Part shown: positions 1 through 5,718 of the stretch, in pieces
Layout of the letters: every line of letters starts with the position of its first letter
Position numbering within the stretch: position 1 is the first letter of the stretch
Program-made: the position numbers and the translations under genes
Source of the DNA: Zavarzinia sp.
GTDB taxonomy: Bacteria; Pseudomonadota; Alphaproteobacteria; Zavarziniales; Zavarziniaceae
Assembly: GCA_028694545.1 (NCBI GenBank)
Contig: JAQVKV010000161.1
Location: forward strand, 1-6,122
DNA: 6,122 nt
Reading direction: 5' to 3'
The notes under the pieces: generated by a model
Databases searched by the model: none
The model's input: the letters and a program-made list of their open reading frames with translations, nothing else
What the model was told of the DNA's origin: nothing

Positions 1-82
1 CCCGGATTCGCCATGACCCGTGCCGCGCTGCCAGCACCGCATGCCGGCCATGCAAGGAAATGGCGCAAACCTACGCAAGTCG

Positions 83-95
83 GCATATTGCATAT
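83..95. repeat. Short direct repeat GCATAT x2
   Basis: GCATAT occurs at 83-88 and again at 90-95, a 7-base period, in the A/T-richer patch upstream of cfa. The second copy overlaps the candidate -35 element. It may be part of a regulator site or simply low-complexity promoter DNA; the sequence alone does not decide. Confidence 0.4.
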
Positions 96-116
96 GGTTA
101 GCGCATCACTTTAAAT
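88..116 (+). promoter_or_regulatory. Candidate sigma-70-like promoter for cfa
   Basis: TTGCAT (88-93) matches the TTGACA -35 consensus at three of six positions. After a 17-base spacer, TTAAAT (111-116) matches TATAAT at four of six. The patch is clearly A/T-richer than the surrounding GC-rich DNA and lies about 90 bases before the cfa start, leaving a leader of roughly 80 bases. The element matches are weak and alphaproteobacterial promoters deviate from the E. coli consensus, so this is a candidate only. Confidence 0.3.
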
Positions 117-121
117 CACTT
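105..121. repeat. Direct repeat ATCACTT x2, 10-base period
   Basis: ATCACTT is repeated exactly at 105-111 and 115-121. The period is 10 bases, close to one helical turn, so both copies face the same side of the DNA. The repeat overlaps the candidate -10 element of the cfa promoter, a position where a bound protein could control initiation. The repeat is directly visible; an operator function is inference. Confidence 0.45.
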
Positions 122-189
122 CCAGATACGGCTTGGCGCGGACCGGCCGTAAGATCCGGCCCGCCGGTGCCGTACGCCCTTCAATGTGC

Positions 190-195
190 AGGGGG
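190..195 (+). promoter_or_regulatory. Ribosome binding site of cfa
   Basis: AGGGGG ends seven bases before the ATG at 203. This supports that start over the in-frame GTG at 20, which would add 61 residues that resemble no part of the CFA synthase family. The pyrimidine-rich stretch at 175-181 can pair with 191-197, but several of those pairs are G-T wobbles, so sequestration is weakly supported. Confidence 0.65.
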
Positions 196-202
196 TGCGA
201 AG

Positions 203-1426
203 ATGCTTGATGCCTTGCTTAAGAAGGTCATCCGCATTGGACGGTTGACCGTGATTGGCCCGGACGGCGTATCCAAGACCTATGGCACGGACAGGGATAG
301 CCCCTGCCCCATTATCCGAATCCATGACCGCGGCGTGCTTCTCCGCGCCGCACTCGACCCCAGTCTCGGCTTCGCCGAAGCCTATATGGACGGCAGGGTG
401 ACGATCGAGAACGGCGACGTCTACGACGTCTGCATGGTCGTCATCCACAATTTCGAGAAGGTCGGCCTGTCCGGCATGGCGAAGTTGAAGGCGCGCCTGC
501 GCGACATCCTGCGGCCGTTCGAGCAGATGAACCTGCTGACCGCCGCGCGTCGCAACGTCGCCCATCACTACGATCTTTCGGGCGAACTCTACGATCTCTT
601 CCTCGATGCCGACCGGCAATATTCCTGCGCCTATTTTGCCCGTCCGGACATGACGCTGGAAGAGGCGCAGGCGGCGAAGAAGGCCCATATCGCCCGCAAG
701 CTGCGGCTGGAGCCGGGCATGCGCGTGCTCGACATCGGCTCGGGCTGGGGCGGCCTCGCCCTGTCCCTCGCCAAGGACCATGGCGTCGACGTCCTGGGGG
801 TCACGCTCTCGACCGAACAGCTCGGGGTCGCGCGGGAACGGGCCGGTAAGGCGGGCCTCGCCGACCGGGTGAAGTTCGAACTGTGCGACTATCGCAATGT
901 CACCCAGAGCTTCGACCGCATCGTTTCCGTCGGCATGTTCGAGCATGTGGGCGTGCGCTTCTACGATACCTATTTCAACAAGATGCGCGACCTGCTGAAG
1001 CCGGACGGCCTTGCCCTCATGCATACGATCGGCCGGGCCAGTCCGCCGGGGGCCACCAACAGCTTCATCGCCAAATACATTTTCCCCGGCGGCTATACGC
1101 CCGCCTTGTCAGAGGTGATGGCCTCGGTCGAGCGCAGCGGCCTCATTGGCTGCGATGTCGAAATCCTGCGCCTCCACTACGCCGAGACGCTGAAGGAATG
1201 GCGCCGCCGCTTCCTTGCCAACCGCGACAAGGTCGAAGCCCTCTACGACGCCCGCTTCTGCCGCATGTGGGACCTCTACCTCGCCTCCTGCGAGGCGTCG
1301 TTCCGGGTCGGCGGTCAGGTGGTGTTCCAGGTACAGTTGGGACACGACGTCGCCAGCGCGCCGATCACCCGCGACTATCTCCACGACCACCCCGCGGAGA
1401 CCCCTCTGGCGATGGCGGCACAGTAG
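203..1426 (+). CDS. cfa: Cyclopropane-fatty-acyl-phospholipid synthase (SAM-dependent)
   Basis: A 407-residue enzyme that transfers a methylene group from S-adenosylmethionine to the cis double bond of unsaturated acyl chains in membrane phospholipids, at the cytoplasmic face of the inner membrane. E. coli Cfa has 382 residues. An N-terminal lipid-binding domain (about 1-115) is followed by a Rossmann-fold methyltransferase domain. SAM motif I is VLDIGSGWGG (175-184), with Ser where many relatives have Cys. The active-site and bicarbonate-binding set known from E. coli is present: Cys142 in YSCAYF, Glu247 in MFEHVG, His274 and Ile276 in MHTIG, and Tyr326 in HYAETL. The complete set argues for a true cyclopropane synthase, although a related fatty-acid methyltransferase cannot be fully excluded. 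The ATG at 203 was chosen for its ribosome binding site and because family homology begins there. It lies upstream of dnaB on the same strand, separated by a 105-base gap. Confidence 0.93.
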   Translation: MLDALLKKVIRIGRLTVIGPDGVSKTYGTDRDSPCPIIRIHDRGVLLRAALDPSLGFAEAYMDGRVTIENGDVYDVCMVVIHNFEKVGLSGMAKLKARLRDILRPFEQMNLLTAARRNVAHHYDLSGELYDLFLDADRQYSCAYFARPDMTLEEAQAAKKAHIARKLRLEPGMRVLDIGSGWGGLALSLAKDHGVDVLGVTLSTEQLGVARERAGKAGLADRVKFELCDYRNVTQSFDRIVSVGMFEHVGVRFYDTYFNKMRDLLKPDGLALMHTIGRASPPGATNSFIAKYIFPGGYTPALSEVMASVERSGLIGCDVEILRLHYAETLKEWRRRFLANRDKVEALYDARFCRMWDLYLASCEASFRVGGQVVFQVQLGHDVASAPITRDYLHDHPAETPLAMAAQ

Positions 1427-1433
1427 ACAGTAG
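1420..1433. repeat. 7-base tandem duplication across the cfa stop codon
   Basis: ACAGTAG occurs twice in direct succession (1420-1426 and 1427-1433), and the first copy contains the cfa TAG stop at 1424-1426. It may be a small slippage duplication. A second TAG follows in the repeat but is in a different frame (1431-1433 is +1 relative to the cfa frame). No functional role is evident. Confidence 0.5.
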
Positions 1434-1442
1434 ACATCCCCG

Positions 1443-1463
1443 TCGTTCACAGGCTGTGGACGA
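1443..1463. promoter_or_regulatory. Near-perfect 21-base palindrome in the cfa-dnaB gap
   Basis: The left arm TCGTTCACAG (1443-1452) and right arm CTGTGGACGA (1454-1463) are reverse complements except at one position (1447/1459), around a single central G. In RNA the mismatch becomes a U-G pair, giving a nine-pair stem with a GGC loop. It is followed by AAAA rather than T residues on the + strand, and no T-tract follows on the - strand, so an intrinsic terminator is unlikely. TGTGGACGA (1455-1463) matches the DnaA-box consensus TGTGGATAA at seven of nine positions; the inverted copy in the left arm matches at six. Candidate roles are an operator for a dimeric repressor or a pair of weak DnaA sites before dnaB. 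Confidence 0.5.
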
Positions 1464-1507
1464 AAAATCTGGGGATGGACCGAAGCACGACGCAAAGACC
1501 GCTCGGC

Positions 1508-1524
1508 CTCCCCGTTGCGGGGGG
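1508..1524 (+). promoter_or_regulatory. Hairpin sequestering the dnaB ribosome binding site
   Basis: CCTCCCCG (1507-1514) faces CGGGGGG (1518-1524) across a three-base TTG loop. This gives a seven-pair stem (1508-1514 with 1518-1524) with one T-G wobble. The 3' arm is the G-run that best serves as the dnaB Shine-Dalgarno sequence, and the 5' arm contains CCTCC, the same core as the 16S rRNA anti-Shine-Dalgarno. The fold could therefore lower dnaB translation when closed. The next bases are CTAGACTG, with no T-tract, so it does not look like a standard terminator for cfa. The pairing is visible; the regulatory effect is inferred. Confidence 0.45.
1519..1524 (+). promoter_or_regulatory. Ribosome binding site deciding the dnaB start
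   Basis: The run of six G residues ends seven bases before the GTG at 1532 and thirteen before the ATG at 1538. Normal spacing favours the GTG; use of the ATG would shorten the protein by only two residues. Confidence 0.5.
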
Positions 1525-1531
1525 CTAGACT

Positions 1532-3052
1532 GTGGCGATGGATAACGCACATGCCCTTGCCGGCCCGATGATCGTCCCAGGCGATTCGGGACAGGATCCC
1601 CATTATCGCGCGCCGCCCCATAATCTGGAGGCGGAGCAGGCCCTGCTCGGCGCCATCCTCGTGAACAACGAGGCGCTGGCGCGGGTATCCGAATTCCTGC
1701 TGGCGGATCATTTCTTCGAGCCGCTGCACCAGCGCATCTTCGCCCATGCCCTGAAGCTGATCGAACGCCAGCAAATCGCCAATCCGGTCACCCTGCGCCC
1801 CTTCTTCGAGCAGGACCCGGCCATGGTCGAGATCGGCGGACCGTCCTATCTCGCCCGGCTGGCGGCGAATGCCGTCACCATCATCAACGCGGGCGACTAT
1901 GGCCGGGCCATCTATGACCTCGCCATGAAACGCGAGCTGATCCAGGTCGGCGAGGAGATCGTGAACACCGCCTATGAGGCGGACATCGACAGCAGCGCCG
2001 AGGACCAGATCCAGGCGGCCGAGGGCAAGCTGTTCAACCTCGCCGAGGCCGGCACCCGCGACGGCGGCCTGATGCCCTTCTCGCACGGGTTGACCGAGGC
2101 GATCCACGCGGCGGAACGCGCCTTCAAGTCCGACGGCAAGCTGACCGGCGTCACCACCGGCCTCGTCGACCTCGACCAGAAACTTGGTGGGTTACACCGA
2201 TCCGATCTTCTCATCCTCGCGGGCCGCCCCTCGATGGGCAAGACCGCGCTCGCCACCAACATCGCCTTCAACGCCGCCCGCGCGGCGCGGTTCGAGAAGG
2301 ACGCTCAGGGTCGCACGATCACCAGCGAGGGCGCGGTCGTCGCCTTCTTCTCGCTCGAAATGTCGGCCGAACAGCTCGCCATGCGCATGCTGTCCGAACA
2401 GTCGCGCATCACGTCGGAAAAAATCCGCCGTGGCCAGCTGACCACCGACGAGTTCCATCACCTCGTCTCCGCCGCGCAGGAAGTACAGCGCCTGCCCCTC
2501 TATATCGACGATACGCCGGGCATCACCATTTCAGCGCTGCGCACGCGCTGCCGGCGCCTGAAGCGGCAGGCGGGCCTCGGCCTCGTCATCGTCGACTATC
2601 TGCAGCTCGTCAATCCGTCGGGCAAGTCGCGCACCGACAACCGGGTGGGCGAATTGTCGGAGATCACCCGTGGCCTGAAGATGCTGGCAAAGGAGCTGGA
2701 CGTTCCCGTCATCGCGCTGTCGCAGCTCTCCCGCCAGGTCGAGAACCGCGAGGACAAGCGGCCCCAGCTCGCCGACCTTCGCGAATCGGGCACGATCGAG
2801 CAGGACGCCGACGTCGTCATGTTCGTGTTCCGCGAGGAATACTACCTGATGCGCCGTGAGCCGCGCGAGGGCACCCCTGAGCACGCCGCATGGCAGGACG
2901 AGATGGAAAAGGTGCATAATCTGGCCGAGGTGATCCTCGGCAAGCAGCGCCACGGTTCCATCGGCATCGTGAAGCTGCGGTTCGATCCGTCCCTCACCCT
3001 GTTCCAGAATCTGGCGCGTGAGGATTACCTGCCCGATGTCGACGCCTATTGA
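1532..3052 (+). CDS. dnaB: Replicative DNA helicase DnaB
   Basis: A 506-residue hexameric 5'-3' helicase that unwinds the chromosome at the replication fork and interacts with primase. A poorly conserved N-terminal tail (1-28) precedes the DnaB N-terminal domain, which opens with the family signature PHNLEAEQALLG (29-40). A linker (about 150-205) leads to the RecA-like motor domain. Walker A is GRPSMGKT (231-238, Lys237), SLEM carries Glu276, Walker B is VIVDYLQLV (Asp355), the conserved DLRESGTIEQDAD segment is at 415-427, and KQRHG with Arg473 near the C-terminus fits the arginine-finger region. An insertion of roughly 20 residues before SLEM is, from memory, usual in alphaproteobacteria. 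No intein is present. The GTG start is preferred on ribosome-binding-site spacing; the ATG at 1538 is the alternative. The stop lies 17 bases inside alr. Confidence 0.97.
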   Translation: MAMDNAHALAGPMIVPGDSGQDPHYRAPPHNLEAEQALLGAILVNNEALARVSEFLLADHFFEPLHQRIFAHALKLIERQQIANPVTLRPFFEQDPAMVEIGGPSYLARLAANAVTIINAGDYGRAIYDLAMKRELIQVGEEIVNTAYEADIDSSAEDQIQAAEGKLFNLAEAGTRDGGLMPFSHGLTEAIHAAERAFKSDGKLTGVTTGLVDLDQKLGGLHRSDLLILAGRPSMGKTALATNIAFNAARAARFEKDAQGRTITSEGAVVAFFSLEMSAEQLAMRMLSEQSRITSEKIRRGQLTTDEFHHLVSAAQEVQRLPLYIDDTPGITISALRTRCRRLKRQAGLGLVIVDYLQLVNPSGKSRTDNRVGELSEITRGLKMLAKELDVPVIALSQLSRQVENREDKRPQLADLRESGTIEQDADVVMFVFREEYYLMRREPREGTPEHAAWQDEMEKVHNLAEVILGKQRHGSIGIVKLRFDPSLTLFQNLAREDYLPDVDAY

Positions 3053-4172
3053 GCTGCTTTCCGCCGAAGGCCCCGTCGGAGCCACCACACGCCTGATCAT
3101 CGACCTCGACGCCATCGCCGAGAATTGGCGCCGCATGGCTGCCCTCGCGGCACCGGCTCGCGCCGGCGCGGCGGTGAAGGGCGACGGCTATGGTCTCGGC
3201 GCGGCGAAGGTCGCCCCCGCCCTCCACGCCGCCGGCTGCCGCACCTTCTTCGTTGCCCATCTGGGGGAGGCGCTGGCCCTGCGCCCGCTGCTGTCCCGGG
3301 ACGCGGCGATCTTCGTCCTGCATGGCATTCCGCCCGGCTGCGCCGGCGAATTCACCGGCGCGGGCATAACGCCGGTCCTCAACAGCCTCGGCGATGTCGC
3401 GGTCTGGGCGGCGGCGGCACGGGACGCGGGACGGAAGCTGCCAGCCGCCCTGCACGTCGATACCGGCATGTGCCGCATGGGCCTGCCGGAGGACGAGATC
3501 GCGCTGCTTGCCGCCGACCCGACCCTTCTCGACGGGATCGAGCTGTCCTTCGTCATGAGCCATCTTGCCTGCGCCGATGACCGCGCCAATCCGATGACGG
3601 CGCGCCAGCGCGAACGCCTGATCGAGACCGCCGCCCGCATCCACCATCGGGGCGCGCTGGCACTCGCCAATTCCGCCGGTGTGCTGTGGGGCGCCGACTA
3701 TCATTTCGACCTGGTCCGGCCGGGCATCGCGCTCTATGGCGGCAATCCCATTCCGGGCGAGCCCTGCCCGGTGCTGCCCGTCGTACGGCTGGAAGCCGGC
3801 ATCCTGCAGGTGCGCGACATTGACCGGCCAGAGAGCGTTGGATACGGTGCCGTCCACAAGGTGGAGCGGCCGACCCGGGTGGCGACGGTGGCGGTCGGTT
3901 ATGCCGACGGCTATCTGCGCGCGGCCGGCAACCGTGGCCATGCCTTGGTCGCCGGGCGCGAAGTGGCCATCCTGGGGCGGATTTCCATGGACCTGATGAC
4001 GATCGACGTGACGGACGTACCGCCTGACACCTGTCGTCCGGGCATGCCGGTTACTCTGATCGGCGACGCGCTGACGATCGACCGGGTGGCGGCGACCATG
4101 GATACCGTATCCTATGAATTGCTCACCCGCCTCGGCCGGCGTTTCGCCCGCCATTACCTCGGTGGTGTCTGA
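3036..4172 (+). CDS. alr: Alanine racemase (PLP-dependent)
   Basis: A 378-residue cytoplasmic enzyme that interconverts L- and D-alanine, supplying D-alanine for peptidoglycan; the usual length is 360-380. It has an N-terminal PLP-binding TIM barrel and a C-terminal beta domain. Lys48 in AVKGDGYGLG is the expected Schiff-base lysine; most relatives read ADA or ANA where this protein has GDG. Other family blocks are HVDTGMCRMG (140-149), SHLACADD (175-182), ANSAG (211-215), RPGIALYGG (228-236), SVGYG with catalytic Tyr270 (the acid/base from the partner subunit), and GRISMDLMTIDVTD. The ATG at 3036 is preceded by TGAGGA at 3019-3024, a slightly long spacing. An in-frame GTG at 3018 would add six residues and cannot be ruled out. 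It overlaps the dnaB end, so it is probably coupled to dnaB translation. This could be the biosynthetic or the catabolic isozyme; the housekeeping context favours the biosynthetic one. Confidence 0.94.
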   Translation: MSTPIELLSAEGPVGATTRLIIDLDAIAENWRRMAALAAPARAGAAVKGDGYGLGAAKVAPALHAAGCRTFFVAHLGEALALRPLLSRDAAIFVLHGIPPGCAGEFTGAGITPVLNSLGDVAVWAAAARDAGRKLPAALHVDTGMCRMGLPEDEIALLAADPTLLDGIELSFVMSHLACADDRANPMTARQRERLIETAARIHHRGALALANSAGVLWGADYHFDLVRPGIALYGGNPIPGEPCPVLPVVRLEAGILQVRDIDRPESVGYGAVHKVERPTRVATVAVGYADGYLRAAGNRGHALVAGREVAILGRISMDLMTIDVTDVPPDTCRPGMPVTLIGDALTIDRVAATMDTVSYELLTRLGRRFARHYLGGV

Positions 4173-4948
4173 TGTATAATCCGCTGGCGCTGGTGGGCCG
4201 CGCCACTCTCTCCTTCTTCGCGTCCGCCGGCAGGCTCGCCTTGTTCGCGGGCAACGGCGTCCAGCATGTGGTGCGCCCGCCCTTCTACCTCGCCCTCGTC
4301 GGGCGGCAGATGATCTCCATCGGTTATTTCTCGCTGCCGGTCGTGGGCTTGACCGCGCTCTTCACCGGCATGGTGCTGGCGCTGCAGATCTATATCGGCT
4401 CGTCCCGCTTCAACGCGGAAAGCGCCGTCGCCACCATCGTCGTCATCGGCATCACCCGCGAACTCGGCCCCGTGCTCTCGGGCCTGATGGTCGCCGGACG
4501 TGTCTCCGCCGCGATGGCGGCCGAACTCGGCACCATGCGCGTCACGGAACAGATCGACGCGCTGACCACGCTCTCGACCAATCCGTTCAAATATCTGGTG
4601 GCGCCCCGACTGATCGCCGCCACCATCACCATGCCGATCCTGGTGCTGATCGCCGACATCATCGGCGTCATGGGCGGTTACCTGGTTGGCACGGCGAAAC
4701 TCGGCTTCAACTATGGCTCCTACCTGAAGTCGACCGTCGATTTCCTCGAGCCGATGGACGTGATTTCCGGTCTGGTGAAGGCAGCCGTCTTCGGCTTCCT
4801 GCTGGCGCTGATGGGCTGTTACCACGGCTATCACAGCAAGGGCGGCGCGCAGGGCGTTGGTGCCGCGACGACCAATGCCGTGGTTTCGGCCTCCGTGCTG
4901 ATACTCGCCGCCAATTACCTCATCACCGAGATGTTCTTCACGTCATGA
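4172..4948 (+). CDS. MlaE-family ABC transporter permease
   Basis: A 258-residue inner-membrane permease of the MlaE/YrbE (DUF140) family. MlaE forms the membrane part of the MlaFEDB complex, which moves phospholipids between inner and outer membrane. The diagnostic block is ITRELGPVLSGLMVAGR (94-110) followed by AAELGTMRVTEQIDAL (116-131). Hydrophobic segments are visible near 53-75, 87-108, 149-171, 197-218 and 235-254. The C-terminal block CYHGYHSKGGAQGVGAAT matches the family's GGA-GVG-AT signature. The length is typical (about 260). Its ATG shares one base with the alr TGA stop (TGATG), and GGTGG about ten bases upstream may assist re-initiation. The partner ATPase follows with a four-base overlap. 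No MlaD (MCE) gene is adjacent, so the substrate and the direction of transport are inferred from the family only; I give no symbol because orthology to E. coli mlaE is not established. Confidence 0.92.
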   Translation: MYNPLALVGRATLSFFASAGRLALFAGNGVQHVVRPPFYLALVGRQMISIGYFSLPVVGLTALFTGMVLALQIYIGSSRFNAESAVATIVVIGITRELGPVLSGLMVAGRVSAAMAAELGTMRVTEQIDALTTLSTNPFKYLVAPRLIAATITMPILVLIADIIGVMGGYLVGTAKLGFNYGSYLKSTVDFLEPMDVISGLVKAAVFGFLLALMGCYHGYHSKGGAQGVGAATTNAVVSASVLILAANYLITEMFFTS

Positions 4949-5718
4949 CGACACCGAAGCTGAAACTCCAGGGCGTCGCCAAGCATTTCGGCCACAAGAG
5001 GGTGCTGGACGGCATCGATCTCGAAGTCGGAAAGGGCGAATCCCTCGTCGTCATCGGCGGCTCCGGCACGGGTAAATCCGTGATGCTGAAATGCGTGCTG
5101 GGCCTCATCCGGCCCGATCGCGGCGTGATCGAGGTGGACGGCGAGAATGTCGTCGGCCTGCGCGGTTTCGCCAAGGATGCCTATCTGTCCAAATTCGGCA
5201 TGCTGTTCCAGGGCGGCGCCCTGTTCGACAGCCTGAAGGTCTGGCAGAACGTTGCCTTCGGCCTGATCCAGGGGCGTGGCATGAAGCGGACACATGCGAA
5301 AGAGATCGCCATCGACAAGTTGGGCCGGGTCGGCCTCAACGCGGATGTGGGCGAGCTGTTCCCGGCCGAGCTTTCGGGCGGCATGCAGAAGCGCGTGGCG
5401 CTGGCCCGCGCCATCGCGAGCGAACCCGAGATCATCTTCTTCGACGAGCCGACCACCGGCCTTGATCCGATCATGGCCGACGTCATCAACGACCTGATCG
5501 TCGAATGCGTGCGCGACCTCGGCGCCAGTACCCTGACCATCACCCACGACATGGCGTCGGCCCGCAAAATCGCCGACAAGGTCGCCATGATCTACAAGGG
5601 CCACATCATCTGGCACGGCAGCAAGGACGAGGTCGACCATTCGGGCAATGCCTTCGTCGACCAGTTCATCCATGGCCGCGCCGATGGCCCCATCACCATG
5701 GACGTGCTGAAGCCCTGA
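4945..5718 (+). CDS. MlaF-like ABC transporter ATP-binding protein
   Basis: A 257-residue cytoplasmic ATPase expected to power the MlaE-type permease encoded just upstream. All nucleotide-binding motifs are intact: Walker A GGSGTGKS (38-45, Lys44), Q-loop FQGGALFDSL (Gln89), signature LSGGMQKRVALARA (143-156), Walker B IIFFDEPTTGLDP (163-175, catalytic Glu168) and the H-loop ITHD (His201). The FQGGALFDSL Q-loop and the SGGMQKR signature (rather than SGGQQQR) are typical of the MlaF/Ttg2A subfamily. The start overlaps the permease stop as ATGA, which supports translational coupling and 1:1 synthesis. No convincing ribosome binding site is visible, consistent with re-initiation. Transport of phospholipid is a family inference; without an adjacent MCE protein the exact substrate stays open. 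Confidence 0.93.
   Translation: MTTPKLKLQGVAKHFGHKRVLDGIDLEVGKGESLVVIGGSGTGKSVMLKCVLGLIRPDRGVIEVDGENVVGLRGFAKDAYLSKFGMLFQGGALFDSLKVWQNVAFGLIQGRGMKRTHAKEIAIDKLGRVGLNADVGELFPAELSGGMQKRVALARAIASEPEIIFFDEPTTGLDPIMADVINDLIVECVRDLGASTLTITHDMASARKIADKVAMIYKGHIIWHGSKDEVDHSGNAFVDQFIHGRADGPITMDVLKP

Noticed and set aside
1..51. Possible divergent gene starting on the - strand (ATG at 14 or 51)
   Set aside because: Only 5 or 17 codons fit before the edge, with no ribosome binding site and no recognisable residues; it cannot be supported.
142..168. Inverted repeat ACCGGC (142-147) / GCCGGT (163-168) in the cfa leader
   Set aside because: A six-base G/C stem with a 15-base loop is expected by chance in this composition, and no riboswitch-like architecture surrounds it.
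20..202. N-terminal extension of the cfa frame from the GTG at 20
   Set aside because: The 61 extra residues do not resemble the CFA synthase family, the region contains the likely promoter, and the ATG at 203 has a well-spaced AGGGGG.
1443..1470. Intrinsic terminator for cfa, or a LexA/SOS box, at the palindrome
   Set aside because: No T-tract follows the stem, and the alphaproteobacterial SOS pattern GTTC-N7-GTTC is not present (the second half reads GTGG).
116..2107. Long - strand open frames opposite cfa and dnaB (116-1024 and 1109-2107)
   Set aside because: They cross gene boundaries with no recognisable motif and lie opposite strongly conserved coding sequence, so they are composition shadows.
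2222..2600. Intein or mobile insertion in dnaB, a common intein site
   Set aside because: Walker A through Walker B reads continuously at normal family spacing with only the short clade-typical insertion.
2994..4154. 386-codon open frame on the - strand opposite alr
   Set aside because: It mirrors alr almost end to end. In GC-rich genes with few TTA, CTA and TCA codons the complementary frame stays open; the translation is rich in Arg, Gly, His and Asp with no recognisable domain.
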